Program-made: the position numbers and the translations under genes
The notes under the pieces: model-generated
What the model saw: the letters and a program-made list of their open reading frames with translations, nothing else
What the model was told of the DNA's origin: nothing
Database searches by the model: none
Assembly (NCBI RefSeq): GCF_003986975.1
Contig: NZ_PIPO01000002.1
Span: 186,001-250,000, forward strand
Length of the DNA stretch: 64,000 nucleotides
Source: Aliidiomarina soli
GTDB taxonomy: Bacteria > Pseudomonadota > Gammaproteobacteria > Enterobacterales > Alteromonadaceae
Reading direction: 5' to 3'
Part shown: piece by piece, positions 43,038 to 52,980 of the stretch
How the letters are laid out: every line of letters begins with the position of its first letter
Numbering within the stretch: position 1 is the first letter of the stretch

Positions 43038-46000
43038 ATGTTCTCGCAGTTTTTTATCAGAAGACCCATTTTTGCCGCGGTTATCTCACTGTTGTTTTTC
43101 ATTACCGGTGCGATAGCCGTATGGCAACTACCTATTACTGAGTACCCTGAAGTGGTACCGCCTACGGTGGTGGTGACCGCTAACTACCCGGGTGCCAACC
43201 CGAGAGTGATCGCAGAAACCGTCGCCTCGCCATTGGAGCAGGAAATCAACGGCGTGGAAGGCATGCTGTATATGTCATCACAGGCTACCTCTGATGGCCG
43301 GATGACCTTAACCATTACCTTTGCCATTGGCACCGATGTCGACTTAGCGCAAACCCAGGTTCAGGCCCGGGTTGATCGAGCTATGCCGCGTCTGCCGCAG
43401 GAAGTGCAGCGTTTGGGTGTAGTGACGGAAAAATCATCTCCTGATTTAACCATGGTGGTGCATTTAACGTCGCCGGATGACCGGTATGACATGCTTTACT
43501 TGTCTAATTACGCCGCACTAAATATTCGCGACGAACTGGCGCGGATTGAAGGCGTGGGAGCCGTACGCTTATTCGGTGCTGGCGATTACAGCATGCGCAT
43601 CTGGCTCGACCCGAACAAAGTAGCGGCACTGGACCTGTCGCCGGCGCAAATTACGGCTGCTATCCGGGAGCAAAACCAGCAGGCTGCAGCCGGTAGTCTC
43701 GGCGCACAGCCCAGCGCAGATGCTGAATTTCAGCTGCTGATTAATGTGAAGGGGCGTTTAACCACCGAGGAAGAGTTTGAAGATATTATTATCAAAGTGG
43801 GTGCCAATGGCGAAGTCAGTCGGTTAAAAGACGTGGCCCGGGTTGAACTGGGTGCCTCCACCTATGCATTGCGCTCGCTGCTGAATAACAAAGACGCCGT
43901 TGCACTGCCTATTTTTCAGGCGTCCGGCTCCAACGCTATTCAAATTTCGGATGATGTACGCGCCAGAATGAGTGAGCTGTCCGAAAATTTCCCGGAAGGT
44001 TTAGCCTATGACATCGTCTATGACCCGACAGTATTTGTGCGCGGTTCAATAGAAGCAGTGGTAAAAACCTTACTTGAAGCAGTGCTGTTAGTGGTGCTGG
44101 TGGTGGTCTTGTTCTTACAAACCTGGCGGGCTTCTATTATCCCGCTGGTCGCGGTGCCGGTGTCTTTGGTGGGTACCTTTGCCTTTATGCACCTGCTCGG
44201 CTTTTCGATCAATGCATTGTCCTTATACGGTTTGGTATTGGCCATCGGTATCGTGGTGGATGACGCCATTGTAGTCGTGGAAAACGTTGAGCGTAATATC
44301 AGCGAAGGCCTGTCACCACTGGCGGCTAGCCAAAAAGCCATGAAAGAAGTGACCGGGCCTATTGTGGCCACCACACTGGTATTGGCGGCGGTGTTTATAC
44401 CGACAGCCTTTATGTCAGGGTTAACCGGGCAGTTTTATAAACAGTTTGCGTTAACTATTACTATTTCGACCTTTATCTCGGCGATTAACTCCTTAACCCT
44501 GAGCCCTGCACTGTCAGCATTACTTTTAAAAGGCCCGGGCGAGAAAAAAGATGTGTTAACCCGCGGTATGGACAAAGTACTTGGCGGCTGGCTGTTTAAT
44601 CCTTTCAACCGGTTCTTTGCCCGCTTATCTAGCGGGTACGGCTGGCTGGTGAAAAAGGTTATTCGCTATGGCGTCATTGTCGGCGTGATGTATGTTGCCC
44701 TGGTCGGCGTAACCGGGCTGCAGTTTGCAACCACACCGACCGGTTACGTGCCAGGTCAGGACAAGCAGTACCTGGTCGCTTTCACCCAGTTACCGGATGC
44801 CGCTTCGCTGGAGCGTACCGACGACGTAATCAGAGAAATGTCGCGTATTGCCCTGGATCATCCAGGGGTAGCTAACTCGATAGCGTTTCCTGGATTAAGC
44901 ATTAACGGTTTTACCAATAGCCCTAACTCCGGCATCGTCTTTGTCGGGCTCGACGGGTTCGATGAACGGGAGAGTGAGGAGCTGTCTGGTAACGCGATAG
45001 CGGCGGCACTGAACCAGAAATTTGCCGGTATTGAAGATGCATTTATTGCTATCTTCCCACCCCCGCCAGTCCAGGGGCTGGGCACCATCGGTGGTTTCAG
45101 GTTGCAAATACAGGACCGCGCGAACCACGGGTATGAAGAGCTGTACAACGTCACCACGCAGGTCATGCAAAAAGCCTGGGCGACACCAGAACTGGCGGGG
45201 GTATTCTCCAGTTATCAGGTGAATGTGCCGCAACTGGATCTGGATATCGACCGCACCAAAGCTAAACAGCAAGGCGTTGCGCTGGATGAAGTGTTCCAGA
45301 CGCTACAGGCTTATATGGGCTCGGTGTATGTGAATGACTTCAATCAGTTTGGCCGCACCTATCAGGTGAATATGCAGGCTGACGAGCAATTCCGCCAAAG
45401 CGCGGCGCAAATCAGTCAGCTAAAAGTGCGTAATCTGCAGGGTGACATGGTGCCGCTTGGCTCCTTTATAAATGTCACTGATTCCGCAGGGCCAGACAGG
45501 GTGATGCATTACAACGGCTTCACCACCGCGGAAATAAATGGTGGGGCGGCACCCGGCTACAGTACGGGTGAGGCACAGGCAGCGATTGAGCGTATTTTGG
45601 CTGAAACCCTGCCCAACGGTATGACCTATGAATGGACCGAACTGACCTATCAGCAAATTGAGGCCGGTAATGCTGGGATGTTTGTCTACCCGCTGGTTAT
45701 TCTGCTGGTGTTCATGGTGCTCGCCGCGCAGTACGAAAGTTTGAGCTTACCGCTGGCGATTATTTTGATTATCCCCATGACTCTGTTATCAGCGCTGAGC
45801 GGCGTCATGATCTATGGGGGCGATAACAATATCCTGACCCAGATTGGATTGATTGTACTGGTTGGGTTGGCGACCAAAAATGCCATCTTAATTGTAGAGT
45901 TTGCTAAAGAGCTGCAAGACCATGGTATGAACGCCATGGACGCAATTCTGGAGGCAAGCCGCCTGCGCTTACGGCCAATTCTGATGACCTCTATCGCGTT

Positions 46001-46211
46001 CATTATGGGTGTGGTGCCGATGGCGTTCTCCAGCGGGGCCGGGGCAGAAATGCGTCAGGCGCTGGGGGTGGCGGTATTCTCCGGCATGATAGGTGTGACA
46101 ATCTTCGGTTTAATTTTAACCCCGCTGTTTTATTACATGTTGGCGAAGCGCGGTGACAAAGTGCAGGCAGCTGTAGCAAAGACAAATAATGAGGAGGTAA
46201 GTCATGGTTAG
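43038..46211 (+). CDS. RND multidrug efflux permease (HAE-1, MexF/AcrB type)
   Basis: This 1057-residue inner-membrane pump has 12 membrane helices and two large periplasmic loops. AAGGA at 43026-43030 fixes ATG 43038 rather than a GTG at 43008. It begins FFIRRPIFAAVISLLF, typical of the family. In helix 4, GIVVDDAIVVVENVER places the proton-relay aspartates at D408 and D409, as in AcrB. QTWRASIIPLVAVPVSLVGT and GLATKNAILIVEFAKE are further landmarks. It exports hydrophobic compounds using proton flow; the substrates are unknown. It overlaps the outer-membrane factor gene by eight bases. Confidence 0.96.
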   Translation: MFSQFFIRRPIFAAVISLLFFITGAIAVWQLPITEYPEVVPPTVVVTANYPGANPRVIAETVASPLEQEINGVEGMLYMSSQATSDGRMTLTITFAIGTDVDLAQTQVQARVDRAMPRLPQEVQRLGVVTEKSSPDLTMVVHLTSPDDRYDMLYLSNYAALNIRDELARIEGVGAVRLFGAGDYSMRIWLDPNKVAALDLSPAQITAAIREQNQQAAAGSLGAQPSADAEFQLLINVKGRLTTEEEFEDIIIKVGANGEVSRLKDVARVELGASTYALRSLLNNKDAVALPIFQASGSNAIQISDDVRARMSELSENFPEGLAYDIVYDPTVFVRGSIEAVVKTLLEAVLLVVLVVVLFLQTWRASIIPLVAVPVSLVGTFAFMHLLGFSINALSLYGLVLAIGIVVDDAIVVVENVERNISEGLSPLAASQKAMKEVTGPIVATTLVLAAVFIPTAFMSGLTGQFYKQFALTITISTFISAINSLTLSPALSALLLKGPGEKKDVLTRGMDKVLGGWLFNPFNRFFARLSSGYGWLVKKVIRYGVIVGVMYVALVGVTGLQFATTPTGYVPGQDKQYLVAFTQLPDAASLERTDDVIREMSRIALDHPGVANSIAFPGLSINGFTNSPNSGIVFVGLDGFDERESEELSGNAIAAALNQKFAGIEDAFIAIFPPPPVQGLGTIGGFRLQIQDRANHGYEELYNVTTQVMQKAWATPELAGVFSSYQVNVPQLDLDIDRTKAKQQGVALDEVFQTLQAYMGSVYVNDFNQFGRTYQVNMQADEQFRQSAAQISQLKVRNLQGDMVPLGSFINVTDSAGPDRVMHYNGFTTAEINGGAAPGYSTGEAQAAIERILAETLPNGMTYEWTELTYQQIEAGNAGMFVYPLVILLVFMVLAAQYESLSLPLAIILIIPMTLLSALSGVMIYGGDNNILTQIGLIVLVGLATKNAILIVEFAKELQDHGMNAMDAILEASRLRLRPILMTSIAFIMGVVPMAFSSGAGAEMRQALGVAVFSGMIGVTIFGLILTPLFYYMLAKRGDKVQAAVAKTNNEEVSHG

Positions 46212-47586
46212 TGGACTAAAGCTCACAGTTATCGCCGCGCTGGTGGCATCATTAAGCGCTTGCGCTGTGGGGCCGGATTACCAAACGCCGGAAGCAGTAG
46301 ACGATATTAGTTTCAACAGTCCCTATCAGCAGGCTGAACAAGCGCAAAGCTGGTGGTTGGCATTCGATGATGTGGTTTTAAACCGGCTCATTAGCCACGC
46401 GCTTATGGAGAATCGAACTCTGGCGCAAGCCAGAGCCAACGTAGACCGGGCTTATGCTGTATTTCGCAATGCCGAGATTGACCGTCTGCCTGGTGGAAGC
46501 CTGGATGCTGGTTACCAGGCCAGTGAGAATGCGACTCTGGCCACAAACGATAATGGTGTGATCACCCGGGGGTATAGTACCGGAGCCCGGGTAAGCTGGG
46601 ACCTGGATTTGTTTGGCAAGTTACGCCGCGCCAGCGAAGCGGCTGAAGCACAAGCGCAACAGGCCGACATTCTCTGGCACGATGCTCAGGTGCAGCTTAT
46701 AAGCCAGGTGGCTACCAGTTATGGTGAATACCGGGGTGCTCAGTTGCGGTTAGTGGTGGCAGAGCAAAATTTGCAGAACCTACAGCAAAGCCGTTCTATT
46801 GTGCTGGCGCGGCTAGAGGCCGGTATGGCCTCTGAGCTGGAAGTGGCGCAAATCGACGCACAGTTATATCAGATACATGCGTCGGTGCCAGTGCATCGGG
46901 TGGCACTGTTAACGGCTGAAGCGACCTTATCGGCTTTGCTAGCGCAGCAGCCCGGCCAGCTAGACCTTGAGGCGGAGCCCGATTTGCCTGCGTTGAAAAA
47001 ACCGGTGGCGGTCGTGGATGGTGAAAACTACCTGCGCTATCGCGCTGATGTAGCCAGTGCTGAGCGCTTACTGGCGGCGCGCACGGCACAAATTGGTGTT
47101 GCCACTGCGGATCTCTACCCCAATTTGTCAGTGAATGGATTTCTGGGGTTCGTTTCCGGGCCAGGCTTAACCCTTGGGAGTGAAACCCAAAGCTGGTCAG
47201 TGGCGCCGACCCTGAGTTGGCAGGCGGCTGATTTAGGATCGGTAAAAGCACGCATTCGCCAGGCCGAGGCGAGTTCGCAAATGGCGCTTGCTCAATTTGA
47301 GCAGCAGGTCTTCAATGCCCTTAACGAAATGCAGTTGTCTCTTAACAGCTATAATTTGAGCAGGGAGCAGCAAATAAGCTCCGAACTGCAGTGGGAGGCC
47401 AGTAATAAGGCCGTGCAGATTGCCCGTCAGCGTTATGATGCGGGCACCGGAGAGTTTCTTGAGCTGCTCGACGCGGAGCGCGAGCTACTGCGAAGTCGCG
47501 ACCAGCTGGCACAATTGCAACAGCAAAGCTTTATCCGTTTAGTGAGTATTTACCGCAGCTTTGGCGGTGGTATTGAGCTGATTTAG
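46204..47586 (+). CDS. Outer-membrane efflux lipoprotein (NodT/OprM family)
   Basis: This 460-residue channel protein has a lipobox LSAC with C20 and the start CAVGPDYQTPE usual for OprM-type factors. Two TolC-like repeats follow with long helices (QSWWLAFDDVVLNRLISHAL; WDLDLFGKLRRASEAAEAQA; LEAGMASELEVAQIDAQLYQ; QRYDAGTGEFLELLDAEREL). GAGGAGG upstream of ATG 46204 supports the start. It completes the tripartite pump as the exit duct across the outer membrane. A terminator hairpin follows. Confidence 0.94.
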   Translation: MVSGLKLTVIAALVASLSACAVGPDYQTPEAVDDISFNSPYQQAEQAQSWWLAFDDVVLNRLISHALMENRTLAQARANVDRAYAVFRNAEIDRLPGGSLDAGYQASENATLATNDNGVITRGYSTGARVSWDLDLFGKLRRASEAAEAQAQQADILWHDAQVQLISQVATSYGEYRGAQLRLVVAEQNLQNLQQSRSIVLARLEAGMASELEVAQIDAQLYQIHASVPVHRVALLTAEATLSALLAQQPGQLDLEAEPDLPALKKPVAVVDGENYLRYRADVASAERLLAARTAQIGVATADLYPNLSVNGFLGFVSGPGLTLGSETQSWSVAPTLSWQAADLGSVKARIRQAEASSQMALAQFEQQVFNALNEMQLSLNSYNLSREQQISSELQWEASNKAVQIARQRYDAGTGEFLELLDAERELLRSRDQLAQLQQQSFIRLVSIYRSFGGGIELI

Positions 47587-47605
47587 TACTGACGTCTGAA
47601 TCTAA

Positions 47606-47635
47606 AAGCCGGACCCTTGTCCGGCTTGCTTGTTT
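47606..47635 (+). terminator. Hairpin terminator after the RND operon
   Basis: AAGCCGGAC (47606-47614) and GTCCGGCTT (47619-47627) pair perfectly across a four-base loop. The tail GCTTGTTTG has few Ts in a row, so termination may be incomplete. It lies 20 bases after the stop codon of the outer-membrane factor gene. Confidence 0.7.
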
Positions 47636-47702
47636 GACCCCTGCGGCACAGTGAGTAAATGTACTGGATAACGAGTTGAGTACTAGTTAGGGAGGAGACC
47701 AG

Positions 47703-48008
47703 GTGAAATATATTTTTGAAGTACGCATCAAAGACGGGCATACCGCGGAGCAATATGCCGATGCCTGGGTAAAAGCCAGTGCCATTATTCAACGTGCACC
47801 CGGCGCGTTAGGTACCGAGCTGCACCGTAAGCTGGATGACCCTAAGGTGTTGATTGCTATAGCTCACTGGGAAAGTAAAGCAGCGCGGGACGCGATGGAA
47901 TCAGAGCATAATGCAGAGGTCGCAGAGATTATTCGCAGCGCAGCGCCTTATTGTGAAATCCGTCCGCTTGGCGAGTTTGCTGACCCCGAGTGGGTTGTAC
48001 GCTCATAA
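47703..48008 (+). CDS. Antibiotic-biosynthesis-monooxygenase (ABM)-domain protein
   Basis: This 101-residue protein starts at GTG 47703 with GGAGG at 47691-47695. It is a single dimeric alpha-beta barrel of the ABM type (EVRIKDGHTAEQYADAWVKA, PGALGTELHRKLDDP, AIAHWESKAARDAMESEHNA). Relatives include quinol monooxygenases and heme-degrading enzymes, but the fold alone does not tell the reaction. It stands alone between two efflux systems. Confidence 0.75.
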   Translation: MKYIFEVRIKDGHTAEQYADAWVKASAIIQRAPGALGTELHRKLDDPKVLIAIAHWESKAARDAMESEHNAEVAEIIRSAAPYCEIRPLGEFADPEWVVRS

Positions 48009-48134
48009 TAAAGGGTTAGTCGTAGCCCGGTCTCATCTTTCTGTTACAACTTCTAACATTATATTGCTCGCCTAACCGTACAAGAGCCTTTATCCTGCGC
48101 TTAATATAACTGAGTTAGTGTACCAGAGGAATGT

Positions 48135-49268
48135 ATGAAAACCTGGCTGAAAATTTCATTACCCGTTGCTGTAATTGTTATTGGTATTACGGGTGCGGCG
48201 GTGATAAATGCAACTGGCACACCGCCGATTGAGCCTGTCAACGAAGCCTCACCCGGGCCTGTTGTGACGGTGCGTAACATCAATCCTGAATCTCATCAAT
48301 TTAGCGTGACGTCTTGGGGCGAACTGCAGCCGCGGGAGAAAACAACCTTAACACCTGAAGTGACAGGGCGTGTTATCGCGTTTCATGAAAATTTCATCGA
48401 AGGTGGTTTAATACGCAAAGATGAAGTGCTGGTGAGGCTCGACGATTCCGACTATCGCACCGCACTGCTTAGTGCCGAATCGAATCTGGCTGCAGCACAG
48501 GCTCAGTTGCAGGAAGACCAGGCCCTGGCTCGTGTTGCACAGGAGGAATGGCGTAACACTCAGGACCCAACCCCACTTGCTTTACGATTACCTCAGTTAC
48601 AAAGCTCAGAAGCTGCTGTGAAGTCGGCTGAAGCCGGTTTGCAAAAAGCGCAACGAGATTTAGACAGAACTCAGATCAGAGCGCCGTATGATGCATTAGT
48701 CAGGTCGCGCAATACCGGGGTAGGGCAGGTAGTTTCTATGGGAACCACCCTGGGGGAAATTTATAACGTGGAACGGGCGGAAATTCATTTACCTATCGCT
48801 AGTTTTGATCTGCAGTTTTTACAGGAACAAGTGGTGGGTAGTCAGGCGTATATCGACACCCTAACAGACCCGCGGCCAGTCAGCATCGTGCGGGATTTAG
48901 GCATTGTCGATACTCAGACCCGGATGACACGTTTAGTCGCCAGCCTTGACGACCCTTATGGCTTACATAGCGATAAACCTACCTTACGCTTTGGCCAGTT
49001 TGTGGCGGTTAATATTGAAGGGCAATCGCTCAATCAAGTCTACCGTTTACCTCAGGAAGCTCTGGTGCGGGACAGCATATGGCTGGTTAGCGATGACAAT
49101 ACACTGCAGCGCCAGCAGGTTAATATTCTGCGTAAAGAAGGTCGCGATGTATTGATTACAGAAGGCATTTCCGCCACAGATACGCTGGTAGTGATGCCGC
49201 CTAATTTCCCGCAGCATGGCATGAAAGTTCGCCCTGTAGCTGAAGATACGCTGACAGCGCAGGAGTAA
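48135..49268 (+). CDS. RND periplasmic adaptor (HlyD family) of the second pump
   Basis: This 377-residue adaptor is anchored by an N-terminal membrane helix (about residues 5-26) instead of a lipobox. The halves of the lipoyl domain are LTPEVTGRVIAFHENFIEGG and RTQIRAPYDALVRSRNTGVG, separated by a short alpha-hairpin. A beta-barrel domain follows (about 210-300) and a C-terminal part at about 310-370. GAGGA at 48126-48130 supports the start. The permease gene begins five bases after its stop, so the two are cotranscribed. The operon has no outer-membrane factor, so it probably borrows one. Confidence 0.9.
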   Translation: MKTWLKISLPVAVIVIGITGAAVINATGTPPIEPVNEASPGPVVTVRNINPESHQFSVTSWGELQPREKTTLTPEVTGRVIAFHENFIEGGLIRKDEVLVRLDDSDYRTALLSAESNLAAAQAQLQEDQALARVAQEEWRNTQDPTPLALRLPQLQSSEAAVKSAEAGLQKAQRDLDRTQIRAPYDALVRSRNTGVGQVVSMGTTLGEIYNVERAEIHLPIASFDLQFLQEQVVGSQAYIDTLTDPRPVSIVRDLGIVDTQTRMTRLVASLDDPYGLHSDKPTLRFGQFVAVNIEGQSLNQVYRLPQEALVRDSIWLVSDDNTLQRQQVNILRKEGRDVLITEGISATDTLVVMPPNFPQHGMKVRPVAEDTLTAQE

Positions 49269-49273
49269 AAGCG

Positions 49274-52200
49274 ATGACTCAAAACCATGTGACTCAGGAC
49301 CAGCCGCGGCCTACTGGTATTATTGCCTGGTTTGCCAATAACCCGGTGGCTGCCAACTTATTGATGGTGTTTATCATCGTGCTTGGCCTGATTGGTTATG
49401 CGACCGCGCAGCGGCAGATGTTTCCGCAAATGGAAGTTAACTATATTCATGTGAATAGTGTTTTCCGCGGTGCCGCGCCACAGGAAATTGAAGAAGGCAT
49501 CCTGATCAAGGTAGAAGAGGCACTGCAGGACGTCGAAGGCATCAAACGCGTGCGCAGCGTGGCCTGGCGCGGTGGCGGGCAGGTCTCTATCGAATTGGAT
49601 GAAGGCGAAGATATAAGCCAGCGTCTGGATCAGGTGAAGTTAAATATCGATTCAATTGCTACCTTTCCTGCGGGAATGGAGCCTTTGACCATTTACCAGG
49701 TTGAGTTTCGTCAGCAGGCGGTAGAACTGGTACTCACCGGAAGTGACAACCCCATTGAGCTAAAAGAAATGGGCCGTGATATCGAGCGCGAACTGCTGCA
49801 ACTGAACAATGTCAGTTTTGTCGACTTCAACAGCATGCCAGCCTGGGAAATAGGGGTTGAAGTTGCTCCCGAAACACTGCGTCGATACGCGATTACGCTA
49901 CAGGATGTAGCCACCGCGATCCGTCAGTATTCGGATAATTTGTCGGCCGGTAATATACGCACCGAATCGGGCATGATTGCGATTCGTTCTGAACAGCGGG
50001 CATACCGTGGCGATGATTTCGCGCAGATTCCGGTGATTGTCGGTAACCAGGGCGAAATCGTGTACCTGGGTGATATCGCCACCATTCATGATGGCTTTGA
50101 AGAGCGTATTAACTACATGCGTTATAACGGTCAGCCGTCGGCATTTATGGCAGTAAATGCAAGCAGCTCGCAGTCGCTGCCAGATGTGGCGGGTGCAGTG
50201 AATGACTATGTGGAGTGGAAAAATACCGATCTGCCGCCTGGTTTTGAGTTGAATGTACTGGTTGATATGACCTACTACCTCAATGGGCGGCTGACTATGA
50301 TGCTGACCAATATGCTGCAGGGTGGTGTCCTGGTGTTCCTGATGCTAATGCTGTTTTTACGCATGCGGGTCGCGTTTTGGGTCATGCTGGGCTTGCCGGT
50401 TGCCTTCTTAGGTGCATTCTGGTTAATGCCATTCTTTAGTATCAGCATTAATATTATTTCGCTGTTCGCGTTTATTATGGTGCTCGGTATTGTGGTCGAC
50501 GATGCCATAGTGACCGGGGAAAGCGCTTATGCTGAAACCGAGGCCAACGGGCACAGTATTGATAATGTGGTACGTGGAGCGCAGCACGTAGCGGTTCCGG
50601 CCACCTTTGGAGTGCTTACGACGATAGCGGTATTTGCGCCTTTCCTGATGACGCAGGGTATGGACGCGGCTTTCTTTAAGCCGTTGGCCGGGGTGGTCAT
50701 TCTTTGTCTTATTTTTAGTTTGATTGAGTCAAAGCTGATATTGCCAGCTCACCTTGCACATACCAAGCTCAAGCCACTCAAAGAAAATGATATTCGTGCC
50801 CGCTTTAACCGACGCTTCCAGGCGTTTATAAATAATGTGTATCAGCCGTTATTACACCGCTGTATCTCTCATCGTTATATGACCTTTGCGGTGTTCGTAG
50901 CCTTATTTATTATCAGTATGAGCCTGATTACTTCGGGCCATGTGCGTAATGTGGGTCAGCCGAAAGTATCCCACGATTACCCGTCGATTAACTTTGAAAT
51001 GAATCAGAGCGCGTCGGAACAGCAAACGCTGGCCGCACTGCAGTCGCTTGAGCAAATGTTTCATCAGGTCGAAGCGGAAAGTCAGGAAGAGTTTGGTCAG
51101 CCGATGATGGTCAATATCCTGGCTTTCCTCAATGGCCAGACCCAGGGACGTATACTCATGACCCTGGTAGCGGAAGACGACCGGCCTTATAACTCGTTTG
51201 AACTATCCCGCCGCTGGCGTGAAGCCATGCCAGAGATTGCCGGCCTGCGTGAGTTAACGATTTATGATTCGGTGATGTCAGGTGGGGGCGACGGTGATTT
51301 AGGGTACCGTCTGTTTGCTCGTGATCTGAATCAGTTGAATGACGCCGGTAACTGGCTGGCGGCTGAACTGCGCCGTATTCCTGGGTTTATTGATATTAGT
51401 TCAACCATTGATAGTTCGGCCCGGGAATTCAATATTGCGCTAAAACCAAGGGCTCATCAATTAGGTCTGACACCAGCCACGATTGTGGCTCAGGTTGGCC
51501 ACGGTTTTTATGGGGCAGAAGCTCAGCGTATGATCCGCGATGGCGATGAAGTACGGGTCATGGTGCGGTACCCACGTGATACCCGCGAACAAATTTCTGA
51601 GCTGGAATACACCCGTATTCGTTTAGCTAATGGCGACTTTGTGATGCTTGGTGATGTGGCTCAGTTGGAGGAAGTGCCAGGCGTTGCCCGGGTAAACCGT
51701 GAGTCAGGGTTCCGCACTGTGCGCGTTTTCGGCAGTGTTGACCAGGCCGTAACGACCAGCGGTGAGGTTGCGACTGCCGTAAGCGAGAACATTATGCCGG
51801 AATTACTCGAGCGTTTTCCCGGTGTAAGGACTGAGCTGGGTGGGGACTTTGCCGAGCAGCAGCAACAGGCTGCGGAGATGGTGATGTTCTTTGTCGCTGG
51901 TTTACTGGCTGTCTTTATCTTGCTGGCGATTCCACTGAAAAGTTACTCACAGCCGCTGATTGTGATGTCGGTGATACCGTTCGGCATGATCGGCGCCGTC
52001 TGGGGGCACTTCATTCTCGGCTATGACTTATCGATGATGTCTTTCTTCGGCATTATTGCGGCTGCTGGTGTGGTTATTAACGACAGTCTGGTACTGACCT
52101 CGTACGTAAACTATGCACGCAGTCAGGGCCTGTCTATGTATGAGTCAGTCATGGGTGCCGGTAGAAAACGCTTCCGGGCGATTATCCTGACTTCACTGAC

Positions 52201-52432
52201 CACCTTCTTCGGCCTGCTGCCGATTATGTTTGAGAAGAGCCTGCAGGCGCAGTTCGTAATCCCGATGGCTATTTCACTCGCTTTTGCAGTGCTTTTTGCC
52301 ACCATGATTACCCTGCTGCTGGTACCTTGTCTGTATCTGATACTGGACGATTTTAAAGGGCTGCTAGTCCGGCTATTCGGCCGCATTTTACGACGCCGGG
52401 AGCGGCTGGAGGAGTCTTCGACTACCAGTTAA
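49274..52432 (+). CDS. RND efflux permease of the second pump
   Basis: This 1052-residue permease begins GIIAWFANNPVAANLLMVFI, a variant of the usual start found in the less studied branch of RND pumps with two-gene operons. It has 12 membrane helices and GIVVDDAIVTGESAYAE in helix 4, with D409 and D410. Near the C-terminus, AAAGVVINDSLVLTSYVNYA replaces the usual helix-10 relay lysine motif, with no clear KNAILIVEF-like lysine. It is cotranscribed with the adaptor. Substrates are unknown. Confidence 0.93.
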   Translation: MTQNHVTQDQPRPTGIIAWFANNPVAANLLMVFIIVLGLIGYATAQRQMFPQMEVNYIHVNSVFRGAAPQEIEEGILIKVEEALQDVEGIKRVRSVAWRGGGQVSIELDEGEDISQRLDQVKLNIDSIATFPAGMEPLTIYQVEFRQQAVELVLTGSDNPIELKEMGRDIERELLQLNNVSFVDFNSMPAWEIGVEVAPETLRRYAITLQDVATAIRQYSDNLSAGNIRTESGMIAIRSEQRAYRGDDFAQIPVIVGNQGEIVYLGDIATIHDGFEERINYMRYNGQPSAFMAVNASSSQSLPDVAGAVNDYVEWKNTDLPPGFELNVLVDMTYYLNGRLTMMLTNMLQGGVLVFLMLMLFLRMRVAFWVMLGLPVAFLGAFWLMPFFSISINIISLFAFIMVLGIVVDDAIVTGESAYAETEANGHSIDNVVRGAQHVAVPATFGVLTTIAVFAPFLMTQGMDAAFFKPLAGVVILCLIFSLIESKLILPAHLAHTKLKPLKENDIRARFNRRFQAFINNVYQPLLHRCISHRYMTFAVFVALFIISMSLITSGHVRNVGQPKVSHDYPSINFEMNQSASEQQTLAALQSLEQMFHQVEAESQEEFGQPMMVNILAFLNGQTQGRILMTLVAEDDRPYNSFELSRRWREAMPEIAGLRELTIYDSVMSGGGDGDLGYRLFARDLNQLNDAGNWLAAELRRIPGFIDISSTIDSSAREFNIALKPRAHQLGLTPATIVAQVGHGFYGAEAQRMIRDGDEVRVMVRYPRDTREQISELEYTRIRLANGDFVMLGDVAQLEEVPGVARVNRESGFRTVRVFGSVDQAVTTSGEVATAVSENIMPELLERFPGVRTELGGDFAEQQQQAAEMVMFFVAGLLAVFILLAIPLKSYSQPLIVMSVIPFGMIGAVWGHFILGYDLSMMSFFGIIAAAGVVINDSLVLTSYVNYARSQGLSMYESVMGAGRKRFRAIILTSLTTFFGLLPIMFEKSLQAQFVIPMAISLAFAVLFATMITLLLVPCLYLILDDFKGLLVRLFGRILRRRERLEESSTTS

Positions 52433-52435
52433 ATT

Positions 52436-52459
52436 ACAGCCACGAATGATGGTGGCTGT
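52436..52459. repeat. Hairpin just after the second RND pump
   Basis: ACAGCCAC (52436-52443) and GTGGCTGT (52452-52459) are perfect complements with an eight-base loop, starting four bases after the permease stop codon. No T-run follows, so it may protect the transcript end rather than terminate transcription. Confidence 0.5.
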
Positions 52460-52501
52460 CGTAGCGGAGCTGGGACGGGCATGACATTAAGTACTAACAT
52501 C

Positions 52502-52550
52502 GAGTTGGCCCGGAGGTTCCCAGTTCTACTGGCTACCTCCAGGTCAACTC
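52502..52550. repeat. 49-base extended hairpin in the intergenic gap
   Basis: The arms pair as GAGTTGGCC with GGTCAACTC (one G-T pair, 52502-52510/52542-52550), then GGAGGT with ACCTCC and CCAG with CTGG around a TTCTA loop. Only a C-A mismatch and a two-by-two internal loop interrupt 19 pairs. It lies between the second pump and the small membrane genes. A structured RNA, terminator core or mobile palindromic repeat is possible. Confidence 0.6.
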
Positions 52551-52602
52551 AGACTAAGCTTTTATAGAACGCACCCCGTTGGTGTCGCAGTGTTAGAAGG
52601 GT

Positions 52603-52959
52603 TCAGCGATTAAAAATCGTGCTTAAGATCATCACCAGAACGTAACAGATGATGAACCCAATGAAGCTCCATTTGGCAATCCACTCTAATCGTTTCTGAG
52701 TTCGTAAGGAGCGTTTAACGTCGCCTGAATTGATATCAGGCCAATCTTTTCTTTTGAAAAAACTCTCTTCTCTTTTGGACGTGCTGATACTTTGATGAAG
52801 TAGATCCCTGGCAAATACTTGGTCGTATTTCTCATAGTCAGTCTCTTTGAGCTCTTTCTTTATAGCGTTTCTGATAAAAAGAACTGGGATCCAGAGCGCA
52901 AAGAAGTTAAATAGCCCGACAAATCCCAATAAGACGAGAGCATTTATTATATAACTCAT
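52603..52959 (-). CDS. Small membrane protein B, paralogue of the next gene
   Basis: This 118-residue protein has a membrane helix near the N-terminus (about residues 5-28) and one near the C-terminus (about 93-114), with a charged middle (RNAIKKELKETDYEKYDQVF, FFKRKDWPDI, KRSLRTQKRLEWIAKW). The middle aligns with protein A at 52981-53340 (R..I.. LK....YEKY; FF/KWPDI; L...KR.E). The two are tandem paralogues 21 bp apart. I know no family for them. The composition is AT-rich compared with the flanking pumps. Confidence 0.6.
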   Translation of the reverse strand: MSYIINALVLLGFVGLFNFFALWIPVLFIRNAIKKELKETDYEKYDQVFARDLLHQSISTSKREESFFKRKDWPDINSGDVKRSLRTQKRLEWIAKWSFIGFIICYVLVMILSTIFNR

Positions 52960-52980
52960 GTGTTAACAACCTTAGTTATT

